From Archilochus colubris (Eukaryota > Chordata > Aves > Apodiformes > Trochilidae): a stretch of 64,000 bases of DNA. Within the stretch, counting starts at the first letter, position 1. Each line of letters begins with the position of its first letter. Of the stretch, positions 1 through 11,500 are shown piece after piece. The notes under the pieces are model-generated. The model was not told where the DNA came from and made no database searches. It was given only the letters and a program-made list of their open reading frames with translations. The stretch lies in NCBI GenBank assembly GCA_023079485.1, contig CM041104.1, positions 4,279,676 through 4,343,675 on the forward strand, written 5' to 3'. A program made the position numbers and the translations under genes.

Positions 1-515
1 GAAACAAGGCAGGATGGGAATATGTACCATTCCTAGTGAAGGCATCATCCATCCTCACATGAGGATACAAGTAGTAAAGACTGGAAGTATTTAAATATAT
101 TTTATTAAGCTCATATGGTTGCAGTTTTGTGCAAAGAGGGAAAGTGTGTTCAGTTCCACTGATTTCTAAACTTGAAGCTGAGTTTCACCTGGGACAGCTG
201 TGTCTGTCCCTTGCCTATTTTTGTCTCATGGGGCTGATATGGGCCCTGTTATGCCTGGGTTTTGGAAGCAGAGTCTTCTTCATCTTCGATGTGATTGTTC
301 TTACAACTGGCCATTCACTCCACTGGCTCAGAACTGCTCTTCTCAAGTGTTTTTTTTTAATTCCAACTTCCTGGAGGCTTCTGGGAACTTTCTCTTGTGA
401 ACCGTGGTATCTGGATTGCAAGGACACCATTTGCTGAAGCTGATAATTTAACATTCATAACTTATTGGAATTTGAGTTCTAGCAAATTTCGCTAGAGGCA
501 AAATGTAATGTAGAC

Positions 516-537
516 TTTTTTTTTTTTTTTTTTTTTT
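516..537. repeat. poly-T run, 22 nt
   Basis: An uninterrupted run of 22 T on the + strand. About 20 bases downstream lies a short CAAAC-type repeat (about 556-576). No SINE or LINE body is recognisable on either side, so I treat it as a simple homopolymer and not as the tail of a reverse-strand retrotransposon. Confidence 0.9.
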
Positions 538-603
538 CCCTCTGATTGTCATTTGAAAACCAAACCAAACCAAAACTCATCCTAACAAAAATGTTTCAGA
601 AAT

Positions 604-623
604 AAGTCCTAGTAAGTCCTAGT
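604..623. repeat. 10-bp tandem duplication (2 copies)
   Basis: The unit AAGTCCTAGT occurs twice, head to tail, without mismatch (604-613 and 614-623), followed by a partial third copy. It looks like a replication-slippage duplication with no evident function. Confidence 0.9.
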
Positions 624-1208
624 CCTAAATTTTGTACAGATAGAATTACTTAATCTCCAAGTGTGACAAATCTGTAAGTACCAGCAATTCTTATAGCAAG
701 AAATGCAGCATGTACATAAATATGTATATTTACATATATTCTTTACAAGTGGGTAAAAATGCATTCTGAGTATTCATAGCTGAACTGAGGGAAGCTTGTC
801 ATGACTTGCTAAATACTCAAAGGAAATAGGAAAGGAATATAACTTACTTTTCTTATGATGTGCCTCCTTTTCTTTGAGAGAAGTGTTATTTTCCCTGTCT
901 GTCTTTTTAGTCTACATTAATGATAATTGATATATCTGAAGAAGTACTGGTAAATTAAATAAGATTTTAAGGTTCTTCATTGCCTCCCAAGAATGTTAAA
1001 GTAATTTGCTTTTAGTAAAGAATTAAAGAAGGATGCCACTGTTATGAAAGTGGCCATCATTGTAATGATGATAATTTTTTAAAAGGTGAGACATCTAAAT
1101 CATAGAAAAGCTAAGCTCAGGATTTTCAGAGCACTTTAAGTACATCATTTTTGTGGTTGCTTGCTTTGAGATTGCTTAATGTAGTCATCTAAAATTCAAG
1201 GCTCCTAA

Positions 1209-1232
1209 AATCACTCCATGGAATCACTCCAT
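1209..1232. repeat. 13-bp tandem duplication
   Basis: AATCACTCCATGG at 1209-1221 is followed directly by a second copy that matches for its first 11 bases (1222-1232). This is a recent-looking local duplication just upstream of the MIR-like fragment. Confidence 0.85.
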
Positions 1233-1239
1233 CACTACA

Positions 1240-1312
1240 TGGATTTTGCCCAAGATCACAGTGGGAGTCTGTAATAATGCTGGGCCCAGAACCTACATGC
1301 TGACTCTGACCT
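1240..1312 (+). mobile_element. MIR-like SINE fragment (candidate)
   Basis: The segment follows the MIR core and 3' part in order. A TTGCCCAAGATCACAG block corresponds to the family's 'gcccaaggtcacacag'. It is followed by a degenerate GCTGGGCCCAGAACC block matching 'gctgggatttgaacccag', and then a GCTGACTCTGAC block matching the 'gtctggctcc' region. The order and spacing are about right. I compared it with the family consensus from memory, so divergence and exact ends are unknown. MIRs are ancient amniote SINEs, and degraded copies occur in birds. Confidence 0.45.
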
Positions 1313-4080
1313 TGCTTAAGCTAATCTTAAATCTTCTATAGCTATTAATGTCAGTAGATTTACTTTTGATACAATGTTACTGTCACTAAGATTAAAATTC
1401 CGATTTCCAGACTTTTCATCTTGTGTTTTAGCTCATCAGAAAATAATTCTTTCTCCATATGCTATTTTTTGGATGAGCCATAAAATCAGATGCTTATCTC
1501 AGTCTCTTCTTTTGGCAAAAATGAATTGGAAATCTCAGCTGGAGTTTTCTATTCTGGTTGTGTTAGAAATGTCTCAAGAGCAGCTTTCTTTGCAGTGTTT
1601 CAGTGCTGCTCATTCTGCTCCCATTCACGTTATTGGGAAGTACAAAATAAAATATACATTCTGGTGTTTTAGACTTGAGGAAAATATTCTCCTTGGTTGG
1701 TTTAGTGATGCCTGAAAAACATTTGTATTTCTAAAACTCTGCTGCGTAGCTGGAGATGAGATCACAAATGATTTTTATGTTTTCTGTATGTTTACCACTT
1801 ACACAGAACCACATTTAGAATTTGATTTGGTAATTTCTGATCCAGCTCTTAAGCTCACACTAAGTCATTTGGCAGTCAGCATAAGGTGTTCAGCACAAAG
1901 CTCTTCTGTCTTTCTCATTTTGCCTTTATTTCTCAGTTTATACATGGGTAGTGAGGATGCAAGGAGGTCAAGTCCAGTTGCATACATTTTTCAGGTTTTG
2001 CCTTCATCTAGCTATCCCTTTTCAAGCAGCTTTGACACAGTGCTTGCCTACCCATGAGTTTCTCAGTTGTTTTTATGGTCTTAGTCATTATTCAAAAGAT
2101 GCTTTAATCTATGAAGAATTCCTCCTCTTTCCTAAGTCAGAGAGGTGTTCAGGTTTTTTCTGTGCCTCGTAGCAGTGGTTCAGTACAAGGAAGCTGAGGG
2201 AATATTCTACTTTTGTAAGCAAACTTCACCAATGATTTAGTGAAAGAAATGGTTTAGATTCTTCCAGAGTCAAGTCTTCACATCTTCAATGGGGACCTCC
2301 TGAGTCTTGGTTTATCCTCAGGTATTTCTATTGACCTATAATTGGCCATGAGAAGAGCTGCTTGTTTTCTGCTAACAGGAGTCCTGGTAGCCTGGATCAC
2401 TCCCCAGTGATCCGTGGGTGCCAGTGGTGACTGTGGGTATGGTCTGGGTCTCTGTTGGTTTGACTTTGTTTGTTACCGTGGAGGGAGCTGGCTCTGAAAT
2501 GAAAAACTGGTGGAAAATGCTCACTGAAAAGAGCAAAGGAATGTTTCCTGTCCAGGAAGGTGTGTACCATACCTTCCTCCAGAGTTGTGTACCATATGTA
2601 AACACTCTGTAAAGGTGGTTATTCTTTCATATCATGGCCTGGAGAACAAATATAGTACTGTGGAGTGGATGAGCTGCAGGGTTTCACCCTTTTCTTTGTT
2701 CAGTATTTATTAATTTCTCCATTCATGTTTCAGTCTTCTGCTTTTATTTGCACTTGACATCAATCAGACCTTTCAGTTCTGTACTGTCAATGAATCAGGA
2801 TTCACTGGTGAATCAGTGAACAGGGTTAAATCAGGAGGCCAAAGCAATAAAAAATATTGCCTACAATTGAACAGTTTATAAAGTACACAACTATGAGAGG
2901 GGCTGGAAGCCTGCTAGGGGCCATTCATCAGGATCTGCCCAGTCTTGGGCAGAAACACTCTCCTGTCTCACTCTCCTGCCAGGCAGTGCAGGTGTGGCAG
3001 CATATGGTCTCTTGTTCTGCCATCCCTGAGAGACCAGTGGAGGAGCCAGAGTCTTCCTCAGAAGCTGGATCACATGTGTTTTAGTGGGCTGACTTGTCCT
3101 CCTGCACCATTCTTATGCTTTGCAGGTTTCCTGATAAAATTGATGTCAGCAGAACACAGCAAACAGTGGTTCTTGCTGCTCATACTTCATGGCAATGATT
3201 GTTTGCAGGATATGGATTGAGGCTTTTTGTAAAATAATTATTAAACCCACACCACCAATACGTATTTCAGCTTTAATAGGAGTTGGGCATTCTGGCCTGT
3301 TTGCTTGATTGTGGAAATTAGGATTGTACCCATGTTGCCTCTGCCTTAATTTGTTGTCCTGGAACATCAGCTGGTGAAACAGCTTCTCATTTGGTACAAA
3401 AGCATCCTTGGTTGTGGTCCTCCTGCCATGAGACCAATCCACTCCTGGCCACGGTGGAAGGCTTCAGGACTGTTGGGGTATTTGATGCTGTGTTCATGTA
3501 GTAGAAAAGGGGGGACACGTTCCCAGCCTTACGTTGCCACAGGCTGCCCTGTCCTGCCTCACTCTTCCTTGTCAGATCATTTAGCTAATTCCTTCCCTCT
3601 TAAATTGCTCCCTTCTGCTTAACAGCTTTCACAACTTGTTTGCAACCACCCGCAGTCACTGTGGTTGTGTATTCTTTTCTGGGGGATATGTTAGGCTGTT
3701 TATTTAGGCTGGAAGCTGCTAAGGGAAGGTTTGCAACTGTGTTTTCATGCTGTCTCACACAAACACAGCCTGACCATTGTTTATTTCAAAACGCACTGCA
3801 ATAAAAAACAATTGCTGTTGCATGCATTAATCAGAAAAGTTATAACACGGCTATAACTAAATCCCTTTTATTTATTAAGTTGTGACCCAAGACTCTGTGA
3901 ATGGGCCAGAGAAAGGCAACAGTGGCCCACAGCGTCTTCAACACGTGGCACAGTGGTTGCTGCTTTGAAGAGTCCATTTCACCTGCTCTCTCCTCCTTCC
4001 TCATTCCCCTTGGTATCTCTACTTGCAATGTGCACTCAAGGCTCCAACCAAGCGAGCACCCAAATTCCTGAAGGTACCAT
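1313..4080. other. non-coding spacer, no gene seen
   Basis: Mixed AT-rich sequence. Short open frames on both strands (for example 3146-3442 -, 3374-3622 +) have no recognisable domain, no convincing splice context and no CpG enrichment. It contains one perfect short inverted repeat (2394-2413, listed separately). Isolated AATAAA hexamers occur but mark no visible transcript end. Confidence 0.65.
2394..2413. repeat. perfect inverted repeat, 8-bp arms
   Basis: GGATCACT (2394-2401) and AGTGATCC (2406-2413) flank a CCCC loop. The stem is perfect but short, about what chance gives in 64 kb, and no function is assigned. Confidence 0.8.
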
Positions 4081-4455
4081 TTTGCAGCAATATGAGCCTA
4101 ATTGTTTCTAGATTGAATATTTTCATGGGATATCAGTCTCAGTGTTCCTGGAATTAGCATGCTCACTGAAGGATTGAAGATGCTTATTGGGCCCGACAGC
4201 TTTAGTGTCAGCGGGATCATCAACAGCTCTGCGAAACTTAGCTGGGCTGGTGACAATATTTATTTATGCAGAATGGAGACATATGGCCAGAATCATCCGC
4301 TCCCTTTCCTCAGTAATTAAAACATCTGGGAGCACAAAAGGGCCGTAAGAAGAAAAAACCTCTCTCTCTGCTAAATAAAACAGGAGCCTGGTGCCTTTAC
4401 ATAATTGCCAAGGCTTTCTTTTCCAGTCGTGGTGGGGTCTCTGGAGGACCAAGCT
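4081..4455. promoter_or_regulatory. candidate conserved non-coding element
   Basis: This block differs from its surroundings in keeping CpG dinucleotides (at 4194, 4212, 4232, 4299, 4344 and 4428) although it is AT-rich. It also carries homeodomain-type cores (TAATTG at 4099, TAATTAA at 4314). It is free of simple repeats and recognisable transposons. Such composition is typical of vertebrate enhancers under constraint. Conservation itself could not be tested. The overlapping 62-codon minus-strand frame is not convincing as a gene. Confidence 0.35.
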
Positions 4456-4691
4456 TCTCTAATGTTTTTTGAATGTGTGACGGTCAATAGAAACACAACT
4501 GAACTGAGCACAGTGCCCAAACTTTTTGCTAATATTGTATCTTACTTTATTTTCCAAAGGAAGGGTTTTAATATCCCTGAGAGGAATTGGGGATTATTTA
4601 AAGAGTAGCAAAAGCATGCTGAAGTCATCAGCTGTTTTACAGACCATGATTACCCAGTGATAGCTTTCTCCGTCTGGAGTATTCTGTTAGA

Positions 4692-4712
4692 TATATCTTA
4701 GAATAAGATATA
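4692..4712. repeat. perfect inverted repeat, 9-bp arms, 3-nt loop
   Basis: TATATCTTA (4692-4700) and TAAGATATA (4704-4712) flank GAA. The AT-only character of most pairs makes a stable RNA hairpin unlikely. It may be chance in AT-rich DNA. Confidence 0.8.
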
Positions 4713-5507
4713 GTGTTAGATAAACACTATTTCACTGAGAGCTTTGAGGTTCAAATTCAGACCAGGGCAGTACGATGACAGCTGTTATCATTTGATGGAT
4801 ATTCAGTACAGTGTGTGAAGTGTGTTTAATAAAGTTTTATGTAATTTTTAGAGATTAGGTGTCCCAAACACAGAGCTATCACAAAATGAAGTAATTTTCT
4901 AACTTCTTGGCCCTTGTGAAATCCCCAGCTGAGCTGTATGCTCTCAGCCTTGCAGGGTTGGACTTTAAAGGAGGGATCTTATTTTTGATATATGACACTT
5001 CTAAATCCTACAGTCTCTCATCTACAGAGATGGGAGGCCATTTTGAGACTTACTGTTGTTTTATTATTCACAGGAATCACACTGTGCTGCTTTATAGAAA
5101 CTTTACTTATGTCTTATTCTTTATTTTTTAGCATGGAGTAGGACCATGATTTGGGTGATGATCTTCAAGTATATGAATAACATCCCATCCCCATTTTGTT
5201 GGCAGTGGTGAATTTACCCTCACAGGGCTTCCTGTGGGAAGAATGAGAAACCAAGGCAAAGAGGTGGCACAGGATTAGCCCACAAACATGTCAGACATCT
5301 GTGGATAACCTGGAGACTGAGCTGAGCTCCTCTGAGGCTCCTCTTGTGACAGCTCTTTGTGTTTTGAAACCACAGCCAAGCAGTACACAGAGCTCCCAGC
5401 AAGGAACCTGACCAGAGGGTCAAAAGGATTTCTTATGATCTTAAAATCTGTGGAAGTAAAAAAGCTGCTGCCATTGAGGAACAGTACAAGACCCTGTTCC
5501 TGCAAAT

Positions 5508-5520
5508 AAAAAAAAAAAAA
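5508..5520. repeat. poly-A run, 13 nt
   Basis: A homopolymer of 13 A preceded by TGCAAAT. No SINE or LINE body is recognised immediately upstream, so it is called as a simple repeat only. Confidence 0.85.
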
Positions 5521-8500
5521 GTGCTCGTTTGCCTGTAGGATCTACACCTGGGTGTAAAGGAGTGGGGCCCAATGAGGACTGAGCTTGTACTCAAGCAATT
5601 AGTGTCCTCAGCTGCTGCTCTGGGTGAGGGTTTAGATCTCCTCTCCATGTGGTTTAGAGCAGGAGTTTAGTGGTGTTTCCTCCATGTTGGAGGTGAGGAT
5701 ACCACCTCTTTGTCTGTTCCTCAGTGTTTAAAAATGTTTTTGAGAAGTTGTGATGCTTGAGTACCTCCCCCTTCAGCACTCTGGGAAGCATCTGGCACTG
5801 ATCCAGCTCTGGGCATCTAGAGATTCTGCTTTTTATAGCTGCTCCCAGGTAAGAACTTCTCTTCAGGCAGTTATGGGGTTGGGGGTTGTTGCTGTGTGGG
5901 AAGGAAGGAGCAGCTTCTCACCTCTGTTGCTTTTTGACCTATGTGTGGTGGTGCCTAAAGTGACTGCAGTTCTTGTGGGGCAGGACGAGGTCTGTGAGCC
6001 TGTGAAATGGGCTGGGCTGTCCCCAAACAATAAGCTTGAGGGCCCCAGGTTTAAGAAAGGTTTTGAGGAAGGACATGGGATGAAATCCTGATTTAAAGAG
6101 GTGGGTAAAATGGCAGAAGAGAGGCAGCAATGTGCAGAGCATGAAGTTCCTCTTTGGAGATTTAGGAAAAAGCATGGGACCTCAGCAAGTGGGTGCTGCT
6201 GGTATTTATTTTGTTCTAGACACTCACAATTGCTTCCAGCAGTGCTCAAGCAAAATAAATTGGGAGCCACTGGCAGTAATACCCAGACTAGGATTAATAT
6301 AGTACTTCAAGGCTCTGCAGTGCAGCACACCTGCACTAATTTAGCTCTTTGTCAATAAAACGAGCTCTTGTGGAGTGCTGTGAGGTTTCCAGGAACTGAA
6401 CTGGCTCATTGACCTGGCTGGGTTGGGTCAGGCTGCACTCTGGGTGAGAGGGTTTGACCCACAAGTGGGGCATGTACAGGAGGCAACACAGGGAATTTCA
6501 CTGTGTATCACTTTTGGTTTTTAACTCCTTCCTCAGGTACTTTGTGGGTTCTTCTGGCTGCAGGTAGCTAGTCCTGCAGTGCTGGCAGCTATTGCATATA
6601 GTAGAATACCATGAATAATGGAAACAAGAGATTTTTTTGCTAAAGAAATTGTATCCTGATACAGGGCCAGTACAATACATATATATGATGAAGAACTGAA
6701 GTCTTGGAAATGTCTAGCTAGCTCAAGGATTCAATTAAACCCAGCCCGTTTCTAGATGTATATCCTAATTAAAGTATTTGACATCCACACAGACATAAAT
6801 ATTTATGCTTGGTAGAACCTATCCAGAACAGCAAAACAAATTACCCTGACAACATCGAAAACAGAATGCTCTCCATGTGATGGCTCTATTATCTCCACTA
6901 ATAGCTTAAATTTCAGCAGGTGTCATTTTATAAACTGTGGAAGAAGCTGTCAGCTGTGCTAGGATGAAGGCTGACACTGTGGGGGAAGGTGATGAGCTTA
7001 ATGGGAAGGGAACAAGAAGTCTGTGAGCAGCACCTTGGGTCTGATTCTGCCCTTAGGCTCAAAAATCTGGGCCTTATTCTCAAAGACTCTGATGTCCTCC
7101 TACCCTGCCACGAGAACCCTGACAGTGCATAGAAACGTGGCAACAAATTTCTTTTACCTTGGGAATCGCATGCAAGGATTTGTTTGGCCTTTTCCACGTT
7201 GCTGCCTCTCAGGCGGTGGCCAACACCCTCAACCAGATGCACATTCTGCTTCCATGTCTCCTGGCTCCCTAACAAATCCAGAAACCATCCAGTCCCTAAT
7301 AAATTCCAGTGTTATCAACCCCTAATTCCTCCAACCACACAGTCTAGTACAGACAAGCACTTAGCAAAATATTTAGGGGCTGTGTTTTGTTGCTTGCTTT
7401 GGAAGATGTAGTTGCTGGCATGAGTGGAGCTCTTAATTTATAGCATTAGTTAATTTGCCCTGGAGACTCAGGATCCTAAACTGTTCTAATTCTGTATTTT
7501 AGGCCCTATCAAAAAGCAACATGGGGGTGATTGGGATTTAGTGTTGTTCTGGCTGTTGTAAACAGGGGATCTTGGATTCAGAAAGATCCCATTGTTCAAA
7601 CAAAAAACCAAAATCTCAGAAAAAAGATACAGGACCAAGATGCCTACAAGATTAGCTGTTTCTGCTTTGTTTATCAGCCTTCATTTAACCCTTTGTCTTC
7701 ATTGCCCCCTGTTCTGTACTTTTAAAAATGAGCTTAAGAAAAAAGACCCTGAAGCTGGAGACATGTCAAAGAACAGAAAACACTTGCATTTATTTTATTT
7801 ACTTAGCAATGGACATCTATTTTTAAAGGAGTCAATAAAACCTCACTTCCCTGCTTCCAAGCAGGAAGAACGCTGATCATAAATAGTGAAATAGATTTGG
7901 TGCCAGGTGAGCATCTACATATTTTTTCCATTTACCTCCCTTTGTGTTGGTGATTTCCCAGGGTCCCAGAAAACCAGCTGTCTTCCCAGCCTTCCCTCTG
8001 CTTCTGCCATCTCTTACAGAGCTGCCACCCCTTTATCCCACCCACCTCAGCTATTCCCTGAAGTAAAACCCTGACCTCTGTGTCAGCCCCTGGTCCATAT
8101 AGGAGAAACATGAGTGCTGCATGTTCAGAGCAGAGGTTTGAGGACAGGGATGCTCTTCAGGAAACCCTCTGGCTGAGTGCCTTTTCCCCAGGCCATCTCC
8201 TTTGTGAAAGAGCACGGTGTATAGACCCCTGGGGGGGTGTTTATCAGAGTGCAAATGGTAGGATGGAGGAACCCACCCAGGCTTGTGGCAGGCAGCATTT
8301 ATAGAACTTGTGACTTGGGAGAGGAGCCTGTATTTACACTCCCTGGCTGTGTAGCTGGTTAGTGTTAACATTGCTTCTGTGAGCATAAGGGGAATTGGAG
8401 TAAATCTTCCAAGAATGGAGAGCTAGTTTCATCTTGTTTGACACATTGTTTCCTGATAAGAGCTGCTGGGAAAATACTTCAGTTTTCTTGTCAGACCAAG

Positions 8501-11500
8501 TTTGCTGAGTTGCCAGGAGAGACTTTGAATCCACAAGGTCCTGAAAAAGAAATTTAAAGAGCCAGGCTGTGGAGGCAGTGAGCAGTGATCTGCCACATGG
8601 CTGCACACCAGGGCAGCTTTCTGGCATGCAGGCAAATGTACAAAGCACAGAGAAGTAACTCTTTGGCTCTGTCTGAGAAAGTGAAGCTTTTAATTTTCTC
8701 CCTGACTCTCTGGTTCATGTCTTTGGTTCCCCCGAGCTGCTCATGGGCTGCGTGGTTCCCTGGTGGAGCTGAGGGGCTGAAGTGTGAAGTAGCCAAAAAT
8801 TATGTATGTGAGACTTGGTCACAGGGGGGAACTTCAGAGGGTGCAGGTGACTCAAACCATGCTGTGCAGCTTTGGGTCAAAAGGGGCACAAACCCATTGC
8901 AGGGGTCTTCTTTATTTGTCTGAAAGGATCTGTGTTCATTTTAGCTTAGTCCAGCTGTAAATCTTATTGCTTATATTGCAGTCACAGTTGGTGTTCCTGT
9001 GCATCTTGAACTGTCTGATAGTCCCACTGATGCTTCTTGGAATCATAGTATCTATTGCAAATAATATTGTTTTGAAAATGTGTGTGCACCAGGGAAGCTT
9101 CTGTCTTGAAACCCCAAAGCCTGGATAATTCTTGAGCTTGTGTGCCTGAAGTAAAATCTCTGTGTAGTTTTTGGTGGAAAACCTGCACTAAATTTTTATG
9201 CCAACCTGTTTCAACCCACAGACTGTGCATGGGCTCTACATGACTTGATTGCTAGTTTTTGCCTAAAGTTCTTTCAGACTCCAAAATGTAAGGGTTGCAA
9301 GCTCAGATAAAATAAACCAGACTTCCCATGAACCACAGTGAACTGAAGCCTTTTTTTCTGCAAAACTTGCACTGGGTTGTGTTCAGCCCTGAACTTCACT
9401 GGCTCTAGCAGAGGTAGAACATTTGCTGTGAAACTGTTGTGGATGTTTATTTTTAGCATCTTTTAAAACCCAGCCATGCATGTAGGTGTCTATTGAGGAT
9501 TTATTTGCCACCTGAACTGAAAACTGATTCCTGAATATGCAACATGGAAAAAAAAGTGAAAACATGAGTGCAGAGTGGGGAACATTGGTACCATTTTATC
9601 TGCCTGAAGTAGGAAATATCACGACATACCTGTCTGTTTGTTGTGAACATTTCAATCTGAATACCTTCTTGCCAGAAAGCATAAGCACTTGTGGAAGAGC
9701 ACACTTGTGACAGACACACACAGTGACAAACTTTTTAAAAATACATGTCTCTAATTTACTGAGCAGCTGTTTAAAACTTGATACATATCAAAAATTACCT
9801 CTGTGATGTCAGCTCAGCCTTTTGCATTTTTCACTACTTGTCCCTGGACAAATTCTGATCTGTCACCCTGCCCAAGCACAGATGCATTCCTTCTACAAAT
9901 TGAAGTAGTTAAGTGAAATGGGAGCTTGAATAAAAAAGTTTATAAATTAGCTATGAAGTTCTGTAAACATGTTGGCTGCTTTTTTTTTTTTTAGATTTAA
10001 TTGCAGCTCTAAATGTTTAATTTGGAAATTTCAACAGAAGTCATGGGTGAGGATTCTGATGGGGCTGCTGCACCGCAGCCTCTGTCTGTCAAATGGACAG
10101 GGCTCCCAGAAAGAGCAGCCCAGATTCCCCATAAGACATCTATGTCAAATTGATGATGAGCTTGGTTGGCATCTTAGAAAGATCTTGAGATGACAAGATT
10201 AACCCCCAAGTGCCCTGGGAAGCAAAGGGCATGCCATTTGAAAAGAGGGGCACACACATGACTTGGCAGATGAAAAAAGCTGCCAGGGTTAGCTAAATGC
10301 AACTTTTCCATCACAAATGGTAATTTCAAAACTGGGAGGGGGGGATACAACTAATTCTCCTTGTTCTCAGTGTTTCTTTTGGGCAAGGGGTTGTGTTGTT
10401 TATTTTATTTTTTTTAAATTTATTTTCTATGAAAATAACCTGTGCAGAATGCTTCATGGGGGTTATGGACTGTGTAATATTTTTCAGACAATGTGTTGGG
10501 AGGTCCTGAGCATCTTTTTGTTTTAAGGTGTCTTGGTGCTCTTCATCCTAACTGGAGAAATCCTTCAGAGCAGACACACGGTGCTGTTGGGTACTCATGA
10601 GCCACCTAAAAAATTTAACAGTAGGCCCTTTATGTTCCCCTGGAGGAAAAAAAACTAAACATGAAGGACAATTTTCCTGGTGGTGAAGGGGGAGAATTCA
10701 GTTGTTTGAATCTGTGTGCTTATTGCTGCTCCAGTGGTGTCAGCGATGTGACTCCTGCCATGGAATGAACCAGTTCTTCCACTGGTGTATACTGGTGGGT
10801 CTCAGCTGCAGTCAGTGGAGCAAGATTTATTTACACCAGAGGAAGAGCTGCCCTTCAGAAATTGTAAACAGTCCTTGACAGCAATATGTACCTGTGGCCT
10901 TGTCAACTCTCAAAGGTTTTGTCAGTGTTGGTCTGCTGGTAAACGTGTTGGCAAACTTCCTCTAGCAAAGCCAGCAAAATCGTGTCCTTCCTGGCCTCCT
11001 GTTCCTGTATCTCCTATTGCAGTAAGAAACCTAGAGTGTCATCTGACCAAAAGTGGAGTTTGCTGTTGTGATTGTGTCCTTGGCATAGTTATGTTGGTTA
11101 GAAATTGCATGGCACTGTGTTTCTGAGTTCTTAGCAAAGCTGTGTGTGTGTTGTAGGAGTGACTTGATGTACATTATAACATCCCAGAAGGTAATGGAGT
11201 GTCTCAATGAATTTAGCTTTATTCCTCAGGAATGCAAATGTTTCTAAAGCCATGAAAAAAAAATATATTCTGGCCTTAAATCACTTAAATTGTCTGTCTT
11301 TTAAACATATTTTTTATATCTGATAAAGATGTAAACTGAGGCAAAGGTTTGGGGTTTTTTCTCACGATATTCTCAGGTCTCAGTTTGGGCTCAAAGTAAC
11401 CCTTTGTGCCCAAATGTAAATTATGTGGAAGTCTGAAGTTGCTAATGGTGTTGTAAGAGTATTTGAGCTCCCTGTGCTTATCCAGTCTCCTGGGAATTAA

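Larger units (their letters stand above)
1..1239. other. non-coding spacer, no gene seen
   Basis: No supportable exon or RNA gene. Open frames at 129-437 (+) and 215-454 (-) overlap on opposite strands and resemble nothing known. The spacer holds a T22 run, a short CAAAC-type repeat at about 556-576, and two small tandem duplications listed separately. The rest is AT-rich sequence of mixed composition. Confidence 0.7.

Noticed and set aside
4745..4770. GGTTCAAATTC as a tRNA T-loop (B box)
   Set aside because: No matching A box upstream and no cloverleaf could be drawn around it.
5210..5290. GAATGAGAAACCAAGGCAAAG string as a MIR fragment
   Set aside because: One block resembles the core but the following blocks do not match in order; too weak to call.
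5750..6270. Overlapping 113- and 135-codon frames on opposite strands
   Set aside because: Mutually exclusive, unrecognised, and without splice or promoter context.
11325..11360. AAACTGAGGCAAAGGTTT as a MIR fragment
   Set aside because: Only about 20 bases resemble the family and the flanks do not continue the match.
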